From Sporosarcina sp. ACRSL (GTDB lineage Bacteria; Bacillota; Bacilli; Bacillales_A; Planococcaceae): DNA of 64,000 nt. Each line of letters starts with the position of its first letter. Position 1 is the stretch's first letter. Made by a program: the position numbers and the translations under genes. This document shows positions 1-8,321 of the stretch, in pieces. The stretch spans positions 1-64,000 of the forward strand of contig NZ_JAKRNT010000007.1 of assembly GCF_022346605.1 (NCBI RefSeq). Reading direction: 5' to 3'. The notes under the pieces are model-generated. The model worked only from the letters and a program-made list of their open reading frames with translations, was not told where the DNA came from and searched no databases.

Positions 1-3
1 GTA

Positions 4-47
4 AAAAAAAGGGAACTGAATCGTCTTTACAGCCCTGTTCCTTTTTA
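4..47 (+). terminator. Rho-independent terminator of a gene upstream of the window
   Basis: AAAAAGGGAAC and GTTCCTTTTT form a stem with a ~22-base loop, and the 3' arm runs into T residues. The gene it serves lies before the window. Confidence 0.6.
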
Positions 48-120
48 AAATTTTCATAAGTAATTAAACTGTAAAAATATATAAGTTAATACTGTTTATG
101 GGATGTATGCAACGCTAGTG

Positions 121-267
121 TTGTTGCACAGGCACCCGTTCAATTCTGACAATACACTACAATTGTATAAAATATATAGGGGATGCTATGAAATCAATAT
201 TCCATTGGTCTATATGTGTATTTATATACGACCTATTGAATTGTCATAAATGTGTGGTGCACAGGCA
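121..267 (+). repeat. Dispersed CACAGGCACC repeat, copy 1
   Basis: This stretch begins TTGTTGCACAGGCACC and ends TGTGTGGTGCACAGGCA. Its outer parts, including ACTACAATTGTATAA and GAATTGTCATAAATGTG, are nearly identical to 4215-4364, but the middle ~60 bases differ. No gene is seen between the window start and 320. Confidence 0.75.
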
Positions 268-319
268 ACAAATTTACAATAAGCTAATATTAAATTGTAC
301 ATAAAAGGACTGAAGAATA

Positions 320-763
320 GTGGAAGTTAAAAGAATTACAGCGGAGAGCGATTTAGAAATAGCTTTTTCGATCAGACAAGAAGTTTTCGTTGAAGAACAA
401 GGCGTTTCGTTAGAAGAGGAATTTGATGAATATGACACACTCGATGCTCCATGTGAACACATATTAGTTTATTATGATGAACAACCAGTCGGAACTGGAC
501 GCATCAGATGGGTTGATGACTATGGGAAATTGGAGAGAATCTGTATCGTAAAGCCTTACCGGAAATATGGTCTTGGAAAGCAAATTATTAAAGAGTTAGA
601 AGAAATTGCAGAAGAACATGGCGTACCTCGCGTAAAATTACACGGACAAACACATGCAGAAGGGTTTTATGAAAAACTTGGCTATGAGACGTCATCCCCT
701 ATATTCATGGAAGCGTGCATTCCACATGTATTAATGATAAAAGAGATTGGCGCGAAGAAATGA
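320..763 (+). CDS. GNAT family N-acetyltransferase
   Basis: Encodes a 147-residue GNAT acetyltransferase, a soluble enzyme that moves an acetyl group from acetyl-CoA to an unknown amine. The N-terminal FSIRQEVFVEEQ and the acetyl-CoA pyrophosphate loop RKYGLG near residue 82 are typical of the YjcF/ElaA-like branch, followed by the FYEKLGYE segment of the C-terminal strand. The start is GTG at 320, with AAAGGA about ten bases upstream. The gene ends about 70 bases before cwlJ and probably has its own promoter. The substrate cannot be predicted. Confidence 0.9.
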   Translation: MEVKRITAESDLEIAFSIRQEVFVEEQGVSLEEEFDEYDTLDAPCEHILVYYDEQPVGTGRIRWVDDYGKLERICIVKPYRKYGLGKQIIKELEEIAEEHGVPRVKLHGQTHAEGFYEKLGYETSSPIFMEACIPHVLMIKEIGAKK

Positions 764-787
764 GAAATCGTTACATTTTATAAACTG

Positions 788-816
788 GCATGAATGTCGG
801 CTTTTTTTCATACTAT
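788..816 (+). promoter_or_regulatory. Candidate sigma-E-type promoter of cwlJ
   Basis: GCATGAAT at 788-795 and CATACTAT at 809-816 lie 13 bases apart and resemble mother-cell sigma-E -35 and -10 elements. In B. subtilis cwlJ is a sigma-E gene (established knowledge). The match here is by eye only. Confidence 0.35.
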
Positions 817-833
817 ACTTACGGGGTGAAAAA

Positions 834-1274
834 TTGCCGAGAGTTAAATACCGAGATGCAGACGTCAGTTTAATGGCAAGGATGATGAGGGCCGAAGCCG
901 AGGGTGAAGGAAAACAAGGGATGTTATATGTTGGAAACGTCATTGTGAATCGTGCTGTAGCTGATTGTTTAGACTTTCAAGATGTAAGAACAATTAATGA
1001 TGTCATTTATCAGGTACAAGGTGGAAACTTTTCTTTTGAAGCTGTTCAAAAAGGGAATGTGTTTTATCAAAGAGCAAGAGAATCTGAAAGAAGATTAGCC
1101 AGACAAAATTTGGAGTACTGGAGAGAACATCCAGCGAAATTCTCACTTTGGTACTTTAATCCGTTTGGCCCTTGTCCTCAAACATGGTACAATCAGCCTT
1201 TTACTGGCCAATTTAAACAACATTGTTTTTATGAACCAATAGCAGGAACATGTGAAAGTGTGTATAACGGGTAG
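834..1274 (+). CDS. cwlJ: Spore cortex-lytic cell wall hydrolase CwlJ
   Basis: A 146-residue protein of the Hydrolase_2/SleB catalytic family, matching B. subtilis CwlJ (142 residues) along its whole length. It degrades cortex peptidoglycan during germination and is normally held in the spore coat. The catalytic glutamate falls at residue 21 in RAEAEGEGKQG, and the family blocks YQRARESERRLAR, PAKFSLWYFNP and QHCFYEP are present. There is no signal peptide, as in CwlJ and unlike SleB. I place the start at TTG 834 because it gives the CwlJ N-terminus and has GGGGTG upstream; the open frame extends to 747, overlapping the previous gene. The partner gene gerQ is not in the window. Confidence 0.93.
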   Translation: MPRVKYRDADVSLMARMMRAEAEGEGKQGMLYVGNVIVNRAVADCLDFQDVRTINDVIYQVQGGNFSFEAVQKGNVFYQRARESERRLARQNLEYWREHPAKFSLWYFNPFGPCPQTWYNQPFTGQFKQHCFYEPIAGTCESVYNG

Positions 1275-1289
1275 GTTGTTAAATTAAAT

Positions 1290-1344
1290 AAAGACGGTAC
1301 ATCTGTTAAACGGTTATTTCGTTAACGAGATGTACCGTCTTTTA
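1290..1344 (+). terminator. Terminator after cwlJ
   Basis: AAAGACGGTACATCT and AGATGTACCGTCTTT form a perfect 15-bp stem around a loop that itself contains GTTAA/TTAAC-type pairs. A T-run follows. Confidence 0.9.
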
Positions 1345-1369
1345 TTTGGGCAAAGATCAAACAAAAATG

Positions 1370-1430
1370 TTGAAAGTCAAAGAAGGTCAGTGTATAATAA
1401 AAACATAAGTCAAAGATAGTCAATGTCAAA
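1370..1430 (+). promoter_or_regulatory. clpE promoter with CtsR operators
   Basis: A sigma-A promoter, TTGAAA at 1370-1375 and TATAAT at 1393-1398 with a 17-bp spacer, is overlapped by CtsR heptads. AGTCAAA-GAA-GGTCAGT lies at 1375-1391. AGTCAAA-GAT-AGTCAAT lies at 1408-1424 and runs directly into GTCAAA at 1425-1430. This fits the known CtsR box RGTCAAA-N3-RGTCAAA. The first box covers the promoter and the second the start of the transcript, so repression by occlusion is expected. Confidence 0.88.
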
Positions 1431-1467
1431 TAACATAAATCAATAAACTAAAAGGAGGAACTGGCTT

Positions 1468-3579
1468 ATGAAATGTCAACATTGTGGTATGAATGAAGCG
1501 AAAATGAGCTTTCGACTACAAGTGAATCACCAACGGATGCAAATGCAGTTGTGTCACGCATGTTTTCAAGAGATTCAAGGACAATTGAAAATGCCCTCCT
1601 TTGGCAATGATGCAAATCAATTTTTCCAAGCGAATGGCAAGCAACAAGCGCACACACAAGTTCGAGAAGTCGATGGAAATCAAGGAAATGGCTTGTTGGA
1701 CCAACTTGGTAAAAATATTTCAAATGATGCCGAGGAAGGACGAATTGACCCGGTCATCGGCCGCGATCAAGAAGTGAAACGCGTCATCGAGACGTTGAAT
1801 AGAAGAAACAAAAATAACCCAGTGCTCATCGGTGAGCCGGGTGTCGGTAAAACAGCGATTGCAGAAGGCCTTGCAGTGAAAATTCACGAAGGGGACGTCC
1901 CGGCAAAACTGTTGAACAAACAAGTTTACGTAGTAGATGTGGCGTCACTTGTTTCGAACACTGGAATTCGCGGTCAATTTGAAGAGCGGATGAAGCAATT
2001 GATTGAAGAAATCGAGAACCGAAAAGACATTATTGTCTTCATCGATGAAATCCATCTTCTCGTCGGTGCAGGATCAGCAGAAGGCTCCAAAATGGATGCG
2101 GGGAATATTTTGAAACCGGCATTGGCTCGCGGCAGCATGCAGCTCATTGGAGCGACGACGTTGAAAGAATACCGTCAAATCGAAAAAGACGCTGCACTCG
2201 AACGTCGTTTCCAACCAATCATCGTGAAAGAACCTTCTATGGAAGACGCGATCGCCATCTTGAACGGCATTAAAGACCGGTACGAAGCTTTCCATGAAGT
2301 GAAATATTCCGATGAAGCGATCCGGGCATTTGTCACATTGTCACAACGATATATCCAAGACCGATTCTTGCCGGACAAGGCAATCGATTTGATGGATGAA
2401 GTAGGAGCTCGCATGAACCTTCAATATTCTTCAGCAGATACGGAGACAATTGAAAACCGGATCGAAGAAGTCGTTCAACTGAAAGAACAAGCTGCGGAAG
2501 CAGAAAACTATGAAAAGGCGGCAGCGTTGCGCCAAGAAGAAATTCAACTACGTCAACAAATAGAAGATGCCAAACAAGGCGAAGACGCTCTCTATGAAGT
2601 GACGGTTGAGGATATCGAGCAAATTGTAGAAGAGAAAACGGGCATTCCGGTGACAAAACTCCAAGCATCGGAACAAGCGAAAATGAAAGACCTTGCAGAA
2701 AACCTACGGAAAAAAGTAATTGGACAAGAAGAAGCAGCCGATAAGGTCGCTAAAGCAATCCGCCGAAGCCGCGCTGGACTAAAATCAAAAGATCGTCCAA
2801 TTGGATCGTTCTTGTTCGTCGGTCCGACGGGTGTCGGTAAAACAGAAATTACAAAAGTGTTGGCGGAAGAACTCTTCGGTTCCCGTGACACATTGATTCG
2901 TCTCGACATGAGTGAATACATGGAGAAACATGCCGTTTCTAAAATTATCGGCTCACCTCCAGGGTACGTAGGGCACGAAGAAGCGGGTCAATTAACAGAA
3001 CAAGTCCGCCGCAACCCGTATTCGATTTTGCTATTCGACGAAATCGAAAAAGCGCACCCGGACGTTCAACATATGTTCCTTCAAATAATGGAAGACGGTC
3101 GACTCACCGATTCACACGGTCGAACAGTCAGCTTCAAAGACACCGTCATCATTATGACAAGCAATGCCGGAACAGGGGAGAAGAAAGTAAGTGTCGGGTT
3201 CAATCAAACCGCGCATGAATCCGTCTCCATGCTAGAATCACTTGGCAACTACTTCAAACCTGAATTCCTGAACCGTTTCGATGCGATTGTGTCGTTCAAC
3301 GAATTGACGGAGGACAATCTACTCGAAATCGTCGACTTGATGCTCGTCGATTTGGAAGAAGCGATTGAAGAAAACGACATCACGATTTCCATCTCTCCAG
3401 AAGCGAAACGGGAATTGGTCAAGCTCGGCTACGACAAACGTTTCGGAGCTCGACCACTTCGCAGAATCATCCAAGACAAAATCGAAGATCCTTTAACAGA
3501 TCTCATCTTGGAAGAAGACGATATCGAAAAAGTCCATGTGGATGTTATCGATGAAGAGATTGTTGTAAGTAAAGCGTAA
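1468..3579 (+). CDS. clpE: ATP-dependent Clp protease ATP-binding subunit ClpE
   Basis: A 703-residue class I Clp/Hsp100 unfoldase that feeds substrates to ClpP (B. subtilis ClpE has 699 residues). The N-terminus has the ClpE-specific zinc finger, with Cys3/Cys6 and Cys29/Cys32. Two AAA+ domains follow: Walker A GEPGVGKT at residues 122-129 and GPTGVGKT at 452-459, with Walker B DEIH and DEIEK. Between them is a UVR-like coiled coil around residues 332-370, used by ClpC/ClpE to engage adaptors. The ATG has AAAGGAGGAA at ideal spacing. The CtsR boxes upstream indicate heat and protein-stress induction. It is monocistronic, with a terminator just after the stop. Confidence 0.96.
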   Translation: MKCQHCGMNEAKMSFRLQVNHQRMQMQLCHACFQEIQGQLKMPSFGNDANQFFQANGKQQAHTQVREVDGNQGNGLLDQLGKNISNDAEEGRIDPVIGRDQEVKRVIETLNRRNKNNPVLIGEPGVGKTAIAEGLAVKIHEGDVPAKLLNKQVYVVDVASLVSNTGIRGQFEERMKQLIEEIENRKDIIVFIDEIHLLVGAGSAEGSKMDAGNILKPALARGSMQLIGATTLKEYRQIEKDAALERRFQPIIVKEPSMEDAIAILNGIKDRYEAFHEVKYSDEAIRAFVTLSQRYIQDRFLPDKAIDLMDEVGARMNLQYSSADTETIENRIEEVVQLKEQAAEAENYEKAAALRQEEIQLRQQIEDAKQGEDALYEVTVEDIEQIVEEKTGIPVTKLQASEQAKMKDLAENLRKKVIGQEEAADKVAKAIRRSRAGLKSKDRPIGSFLFVGPTGVGKTEITKVLAEELFGSRDTLIRLDMSEYMEKHAVSKIIGSPPGYVGHEEAGQLTEQVRRNPYSILLFDEIEKAHPDVQHMFLQIMEDGRLTDSHGRTVSFKDTVIIMTSNAGTGEKKVSVGFNQTAHESVSMLESLGNYFKPEFLNRFDAIVSFNELTEDNLLEIVDLMLVDLEEAIEENDITISISPEAKRELVKLGYDKRFGARPLRRIIQDKIEDPLTDLILEEDDIEKVHVDVIDEEIVVSKA

Positions 3580-3588
3580 TGACAAAAA

Positions 3589-3620
3589 TGCCTCCCGATC
3601 AGTTTTCGGGAGGTTTTTTT
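3589..3620 (+). terminator. Terminator after clpE
   Basis: CCTCCCGA and TCGGGAGG (overlapping the loop TCAGTTT) form a GC-rich stem followed by seven T residues. Confidence 0.92.
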
Positions 3621-3715
3621 ATGTTTGCTTTTTCGGTGTCGACTTAAAAGAATTTTCTACTAAATCCATAATTAATAGGGTAAACTAATAGATGCAACAG
3701 CATATAGCGGATGGA

Positions 3716-3988
3716 CGGTTGGCCCCCTCGAAAGGGGGTGTATATATGGTGACATACGAAGCAATTAATATGTTATTCCAATTTGGAATCTTGATCGCAA
3801 CGACAGTAGCAACGATTGTAGCGATGATTGCTCTATACGCCAATAGAAAAAAGTAACCACCCACCGCTAACTGGCACGTAAGCAGAGTAGTTACTTCTTA
3901 GCTAAAAAATCATCATTATTGGCCAACCGCACTTCTAGCGGTATGTCTGTTGCAATTGACTGGGTGTTGACGCACTCAGTCTTTTTTT
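3716..3988 (+). ncRNA. Structured toxin mRNA with long-range 5'-3' pairing
   Basis: The transcript around the small toxin gene is highly structured. CGGTTGGCC at 3716-3724 is perfectly complementary to GGCCAACCG at 3921-3929. The ribosome binding site lies in the hairpin CCCCCT-CGAA-AGGGGG at 3723-3738. CCGC-ACTTCTA-GCGG forms another hairpin at 3926-3940, and GACTGGGTG/CACTCAGTC plus a T-run closes the 3' end at 3958-3988. Such features are known from type I toxin mRNAs (hok, fst, txpA classes), which are kept untranslated until processed. Confidence 0.6.
3746..3856 (+). CDS. Putative holin-like (type I) toxin, 36 residues
   Basis: A 36-residue peptide beginning MVTYEAINMLFQFGILIA and ending in the basic tail YANRKK. 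It has one membrane-spanning segment of about 22 residues. It fits the small 'putative holin-like toxin' family of Firmicutes, where such peptides act as membrane-active type I toxins. The ribosome binding site AAAGGGGGTG sits inside a hairpin just upstream of the ATG. An antisense antitoxin RNA would be expected from the opposite strand, converging on the 3' terminator, but I could not pin down its promoter. Toxicity is inferred from family resemblance. Confidence 0.72.
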   Translation: MVTYEAINMLFQFGILIATTVATIVAMIALYANRKK

Positions 3989-4084
3989 ATCCTACAAGTA
4001 GTTTACCACAATTTTTAGGAAATTACACGGATGTTATAGTCGAACGATTGACATTATGAATTGTTTTTTACTTTAATTTTTTCG

Positions 4085-4380
4085 GTGCCTGTGCAACACA
4101 CTATTCAGACTATACACTACAATTGTATAAAAGAAAAACTCGAAAGCAGTAGGTATACGTTTTAGTACTGACCAACTCGAATTATTAATCATCTACATGA
4201 ATAGTCATAATTGGTTGTTACACAGGCACCCAATCAATTCTGATAATACACTACAATTGTATAATCCAAATGAAAGAAGCCAACCAGATTAACATTGGGT
4301 TGGCTTCTTTGTGTATTTTTATAGCTTTTCGTGAATTGTCATAAATGTGTGGTGCACAGGCACCTGACTTAGGCACCTGA
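4085..4380 (+). repeat. CACAGGCACC repeat cluster, copies 2-4
   Basis: GGTGCCTGTGCAACACA at 4085-4101 is inverted relative to TGGTTGTTACACAGGCACC at 4212-4230, bounding a ~146-bp unit. The second copy starts another unit ending TGTGGTGCACAGGCACC at 4349-4366, and a stub TAGGCACCTGAC follows. The 4215-4364 unit matches 121-267 at both ends but has a different centre. There is no gene between 3857 and 4382. Confidence 0.75.
4273..4310. terminator. Hairpin terminator inside the CACAGGCACC repeat
   Basis: AAGAAGCCAACC and GGTTGGCTTCTT form a perfect 12-bp stem with a 12-base loop, followed by TTTGTGTATTTTT. It may terminate transcription from either side. It occupies the variable centre of the repeat unit. 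Confidence 0.75.
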
Positions 4381-4381
4381 C

Positions 4382-4903
4382 TTATGGGGAATGAATCCAG
4401 AAACGCCTTACGACATTGCCGTCTTCTTCGATGAAGTCATTGTCGCGGAAGCCTCCGTTATTGAGGATCGTCTTCTCAGAGCCAATATTCCCTTCATCGC
4501 AAACGACAAGTACGCTAGTGATACCAATTTCCTTTGTTTTCTCAAGTGCTAGTTGAAGTAGTTTCGTTGCATATCCTTTTTTTCGTTCACTCGGGCGAAT
4601 GCCATAACCGATATGTCCACCAGCGTTACGAAGATGCTCGGTAAGTTCATGACGAATATTGACAACTCCTAACAAACGTTGTTCTTCATTCACTAGCCAA
4701 TAGGTCGAATCTGGAACCCAGCCTTCAGGGAGACCAATTCCTTGTTCCGCACGGTGAAGCTCGTTTACCATTCCATTGAAATCAGTAGGATCTTTCCCGA
4801 TCACCCATGGGATGAATGGTTCGCCGGAAGTCTTCCATTCATCATAAAAAGAAAGATACTCTTTTTGAAGAGCAATTGTTGGCTTAATTAATTCTACTTT
4901 CAT
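4382..4903 (-). CDS. GNAT family N-acetyltransferase
   Basis: A 173-residue GNAT enzyme on the minus strand. The substrate-side region EWKTSGEPFIPWVIG is followed by the central strand GHIGYGIRPSER and the acetyl-CoA loop RKKGYATKLL near residues 107-116. The end, FRDNDFIEEDGNVVRRFWI, is typical of 'predicted acetyltransferase' COG3981-like members. AGGGGAGGATAGGAA upstream of the ATG is a strong ribosome binding site. The stop codon lies within a few bases of the repeat cluster, so the 3' end was probably reshaped by it. Substrate unknown. Confidence 0.88.
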   Translation of the reverse strand: MKVELIKPTIALQKEYLSFYDEWKTSGEPFIPWVIGKDPTDFNGMVNELHRAEQGIGLPEGWVPDSTYWLVNEEQRLLGVVNIRHELTEHLRNAGGHIGYGIRPSERKKGYATKLLQLALEKTKEIGITSVLVVCDEGNIGSEKTILNNGGFRDNDFIEEDGNVVRRFWIHSP

Positions 4904-5075
4904 TTCCTATCCTCCCCTTTTCAAAATTTCCTCTATTATATATGTTGAGAAAATTAATATCTATATACCAATTACTATCTGAATGTTAGTATAATTACTA
5001 CAATGCTCTAGTTCCGATACCAACAGTAATTGAATGAAGATAGACCTATTACAGGTTCAGAGGCAGGTTGATAAA

Positions 5076-5552
5076 ATGAATAAATTAAAGTTGGCAAAGT
5101 TCACGAAAGATGACTTCGAGAAGTATTTTACGTTAGTGTCCAATGAATCCGTCATGGCCCAAATTACAGAGAGGGCGATTCTGTTGGACGAGGCGGAAGG
5201 GAACTTTCAAAAGTTGCTAGAACGAAATCGCAAGCACGAGCTGTTCGGTTCGTACAAAGTGTTCGACGATGACTATATTGGCCTCGGGCATGTAACGGTG
5301 AATGAAGAGAATCCGGATGAAGCGGAAATCGGTTATATGCTGCTGCCCGCCTACTGGAACAAGGGATACGGCACTCTCATTGCAGGCGAACTCATTGAAT
5401 TGGCTAAGCAAACGAATATCAGCCATCTTACTGCTGTTATTGATCCGGAAAATATTCCATCGAGAAAAATACTGCTCAAGCATGGATTCACATCAGAGAA
5501 GGTTTGTGAAATCGGAGGACTGCCTGGGGAAATCCTCGGCAAGTTTTTGTAA
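5076..5552 (+). CDS. GNAT family N-acetyltransferase (RimJ/RimL-like)
   Basis: A 158-residue GNAT protein of the RimJ/RimL type. VTVNEENPDEAEIGYMLLPAYW is split across strands 4-5, then the acetyl-CoA loop WNKGYGTLIAGEL, and IPSRKILLKHGF, the usual 'N-x-x-S-x-x-x-L-x-K-x-G-F' element. I chose ATG 5076 because AGGCAGG precedes it; the frame is open from an ATG at 5034 that has no ribosome binding site (172 residues). Only 26 bases separate it from the next acetyltransferase, so the two are probably co-transcribed. Confidence 0.85.
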   Translation: MNKLKLAKFTKDDFEKYFTLVSNESVMAQITERAILLDEAEGNFQKLLERNRKHELFGSYKVFDDDYIGLGHVTVNEENPDEAEIGYMLLPAYWNKGYGTLIAGELIELAKQTNISHLTAVIDPENIPSRKILLKHGFTSEKVCEIGGLPGEILGKFL

Positions 5553-5578
5553 GTGGAGATTAAAGGGAGGCTAAACAA

Positions 5579-6043
5579 ATGGCGAACAAAGTTAAGTTTC
5601 GAGTAGCAACTGAACAAGATTTGGAACGAATCGTGGAAATGCTTGCGGATGACAAATTGGGGGCTACAAGGGAACAATTCGTGCTACCATTGCCGGAAGC
5701 GTACCAGAATGCGTTTCAGGCGATTGATGCAGATCCTAACAATGAATTGATCGTTGCCTGTCTCGGGAATGAAGTCGTCGGTGTTCAACAAGTCACATTC
5801 ACTCCCTATTTGACCCATCAAGGTGGATGGCGCGCAACGATCGAGGGAGTGAGAACATCTTCAACTGTACGCGGGAAGGGGATTGGAACGGAACTCATCA
5901 ACTACGCGATTCAACGGGCTAAAGATCGAGGCTGCCACCTTGTACAGCTCACGACGGATAAAAAGCGGGACGATGCTTTGCGCTTCTACGAACGGTTAGG
6001 ATTTAAAGCGACACATGAAGGGATGAAGATGAGGTTGAAATGA
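5579..6043 (+). CDS. GNAT family N-acetyltransferase
   Basis: A 154-residue single-domain GNAT protein. VTFTPYLTHQGGWRATIEGV is followed by the acetyl-CoA loop TVRGKGIGTELI near residues 100-111 and by DDALRFYERLGF, giving the full fold. AAAGGGAGG lies seven bases before the ATG. It follows another acetyltransferase closely and is likely in the same transcript. The family includes aminoglycoside- and small-amine-modifying enzymes, but nothing here fixes the substrate. Confidence 0.9.
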   Translation: MANKVKFRVATEQDLERIVEMLADDKLGATREQFVLPLPEAYQNAFQAIDADPNNELIVACLGNEVVGVQQVTFTPYLTHQGGWRATIEGVRTSSTVRGKGIGTELINYAIQRAKDRGCHLVQLTTDKKRDDALRFYERLGFKATHEGMKMRLK

Positions 6044-6046
6044 CAA

Positions 6047-6127
6047 GTAGTGCTAGATGCCGATGAGTTAACAGAGGAAGAGGAGCGGGTCTCGGTATAC
6101 CGACCGGATTTAAGAAGAAATCGTTAA
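6047..6127 (+). pseudogene. Short coding remnant, C-terminal fragment
   Basis: Directly after the acetyltransferase stop there is a 26-codon stretch with no start codon. It reads VVLDADELTEEEERVSVYRP and six further residues, then a stop. The acidic, protein-like composition suggests the tail of a lost gene. I do not recognise the parent. Confidence 0.35.
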
Positions 6128-6142
6128 GCATTGGAGGATACT

Positions 6143-6703
6143 ATGAATAAAGGGAAGTCTCCATTTGTTATTGCTATTGCTGCTGTATCTGGTGGAGGAA
6201 AAACAACAATAACAAAACTGTTGAATCAGAAACTATATAATTCAAAGATTCTTTTATTTGATGACTATGATTTCAATGGTCCAGATGACATTGTGGAATG
6301 GATAGATAAAGGAGGAGATCCTAATGAATGGGATTTAACTCCTTTAGTTAACGATTTAAAAGCGTTATTAGCTGAACCACTCGATTACATTGTCATAGAT
6401 TTCCCATTTTCTTATAAAAATCTTCAATTAGGCAAACATATTAATTTCTCCGTATTTATTGATACTCCATTAGACATTGCTTTGGCACGTAGAGTAATTA
6501 GAGATTTTAGCAATAGATCCACTCATAACATTTTATATGATATGGAAAATTATATTTCAAGAGGACGAAGAGCTTATCTTAATATGCTTAAAACGATTAA
6601 GCCAGATGCTGATTTAGTTGTTGATGGTACATTACAAGTAAATGAAATTGCGAATGTTATTTTAAATAATGTAAATGCAGAGTTGACTCTTAAGAATATT
6701 TAA
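6143..6703 (+). CDS. P-loop kinase, uridine kinase-like
   Basis: A 186-residue P-loop NTPase of the uridine kinase/AAA_18 type. Walker A is SGGGKTT near residues 13-19, then the acidic FDDYDFNGPDD segment after strand 2, as in uridine kinase. VIDFPFSY is the Walker B-like strand, and RRVIRDFSNRS is a lid-like arginine-rich segment. The ATG at 6143 has TTGGAGGATACT in front; an in-frame TTG at 6131 falls inside that ribosome binding site and is rejected. It probably phosphorylates a nucleoside or other small molecule. The exact substrate is unknown. Confidence 0.8.
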   Translation: MNKGKSPFVIAIAAVSGGGKTTITKLLNQKLYNSKILLFDDYDFNGPDDIVEWIDKGGDPNEWDLTPLVNDLKALLAEPLDYIVIDFPFSYKNLQLGKHINFSVFIDTPLDIALARRVIRDFSNRSTHNILYDMENYISRGRRAYLNMLKTIKPDADLVVDGTLQVNEIANVILNNVNAELTLKNI

Positions 6704-6804
6704 CACAAGGCATATGAAAAATTACACTTAAAGAGAACAGTTACTATAGCTGAAAGTTATTAGAGTTACTAACGTAATACTAAGGGATAAGCGAGGGGCT
6801 TGAT

Positions 6805-7365
6805 TTGAACAATTTATTTACGATAGACTGCGGGGAAATCATGCTGAGGGAGTTTACGGTTGAAGATGTAGATCGTATTTATGAAATCACCTCTCAACCC
6901 GAAGTGTATGAATTCCTGCCGGATTGGCAGTCGACAAGGGAACAACGATTGAACTGGGTGACAAATTACGAGATCCCATCCAATAAAGAGTTTTTGGCAG
7001 CAGTGCCTGCAATCGGCAATCATCATTTGAAACTCGGAATTGTACTAAAAGAAACTGGCATATTCATAGGGTTCTGCACGACAGGTATAAAAGAAGAGCT
7101 GCGCGAACCGAACCGGGAAATTGCTTATGCGATTTCAACAGAGTATCGAAATCGCGGCTATACAACAACAGCCGTAACCGGGTTAATCAACTATTTGTTT
7201 GAGAAAACAGATGTCGAACAGCTCAATACAGTTGTTCTGCCCCGCAATGTTGGCTCGATTAAAGTCATTCAAAAATGCGGCTTTCGATTGAATGGCGAGA
7301 CAGAAATTGATGACCAAGTACATGCTCATTGCATCCTTACTAAAGATGAATGGATGAGTGAGTGA
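6805..7365 (+). CDS. GNAT family N-acetyltransferase (RimJ/RimL-like)
   Basis: A 186-residue RimJ/RimL-like acetyltransferase. MLREFTVEDVDRIYEI is the typical opening, with the acetyl-CoA loop EYRNRGYTTTAVTGLI and the late motif NVGSIKVIQKCGF. GAGGGG lies upstream of the TTG start. Its stop overlaps the GTG start of the next small membrane protein by four bases, so the two are translationally coupled. Substrate unknown. Confidence 0.88.
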   Translation: MNNLFTIDCGEIMLREFTVEDVDRIYEITSQPEVYEFLPDWQSTREQRLNWVTNYEIPSNKEFLAAVPAIGNHHLKLGIVLKETGIFIGFCTTGIKEELREPNREIAYAISTEYRNRGYTTTAVTGLINYLFEKTDVEQLNTVVLPRNVGSIKVIQKCGFRLNGETEIDDQVHAHCILTKDEWMSE

Positions 7366-7625
7366 AATTGGAAGAAAACGAAAAAGGTATTTTATATGTA
7401 CAGATGTTCATTGGCACACTAGGACTCATCATTGTTGGGGTAGGGTTATTAAAATATTATGAAACTGTTGGTAGCGTTGGTGTATTAGCATTGTTAGGTT
7501 ATCCGTTAACAATGATGTACTTACATTATCTTGAAGGGAAAGCGGGGATAAGTAACCGATTATTATGGATTAGATCTATATTAGCGATTTTGTTACTCAT
7601 TCTAATTTACGTCTTCTTCAACTAA
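7362..7625 (+). CDS. Small membrane protein, 87 residues
   Basis: An 87-residue protein with three likely membrane segments, at about residues 14-31, 38-54 and 66-86, and a short charged N-terminus (KLEENEKG). Its GTG start overlaps the stop of the preceding acetyltransferase (GTGA). I do not recognise the family. Confidence 0.7.
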   Translation: MKLEENEKGILYVQMFIGTLGLIIVGVGLLKYYETVGSVGVLALLGYPLTMMYLHYLEGKAGISNRLLWIRSILAILLLILIYVFFN

Positions 7626-7699
7626 TGGAGCTGGTGGCCTTTTCTTAAAAGGGGTACTCAGCCTGCAAACAATATAAAAAATAAAAAGGAATGGCGAGA

Positions 7700-8269
7700 A
7701 TGAAAATAAGGTTAAAAAAGATCCATATTGCCCCACTCCTGCTGACGGCCCTGCTGCTGTCGGCCTGTACAGAAGGAGAACTCATGGACATCAGTGAAAA
7801 AGAGGTTAGGGAGTTTCAGGATCCGCAGGCAGAAGCGGCGGAGGAGATGCTCGAGGATGGATTGCCGGTTGAGGAGGAGCCTGTTCCAATTGAGTACGGG
7901 GAGGTTTTTGCGTTCGAGAATCAATTGGAGCTGACCATTTCCGAGGTCAGCTTCGAAGACGAAGTCATGCTCCCTTCCGGCAGCACCGAAAAGCGGAAAC
8001 CTGGAAATGTGTTCCTGCATGTCTCCGGAGGGCTCAACTACCTCGAACGGGACGAGAATTTGACGTACGATCGGGTGTTGGTCTTCACGCTGCTCCATCA
8101 AGGAACGGAGCGCTACGGCGGCTTTTTCGATGTAAAAGAAACACCTGGTGACGATTTCGATGAGATGCGGTTTATGGTCTCGGTGCCGGAAGAAGTAAAG
8201 ACGGACAACGGGTCGCTCGAGTTGCTGATGGAATATAGCGGCCAGGTCTACGTGCTGAAGATCCGCTAA
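7700..8269 (+). CDS. Lipoprotein of unknown function
   Basis: A ~189-residue secreted lipoprotein. A basic N-terminus (KIRLKKIHIAP) is followed by a hydrophobic stretch and the lipobox LLSAC, so it should be lipidated at this Cys and held on the outer face of the membrane. The mature part begins with a strongly acidic linker and ends in a beta-rich domain like the DUF4352/telomeric-repeat-factor-like lipoprotein folds (FENQLELTISEVSFED, VFLHVSGGLNYLERDE). I chose ATG 7700 because AAAAGGA is well spaced from it; an ATG at 7691 is also possible. Codon use is visibly richer in G+C than that of its neighbours. Confidence 0.72.
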   Translation: MKIRLKKIHIAPLLLTALLLSACTEGELMDISEKEVREFQDPQAEAAEEMLEDGLPVEEEPVPIEYGEVFAFENQLELTISEVSFEDEVMLPSGSTEKRKPGNVFLHVSGGLNYLERDENLTYDRVLVFTLLHQGTERYGGFFDVKETPGDDFDEMRFMVSVPEEVKTDNGSLELLMEYSGQVYVLKIR

Positions 8270-8321
8270 CAACCACTGATATCAGTTTTAACCGAACCAT
8301 AGCGGAAAAGGGTGAAAACAA

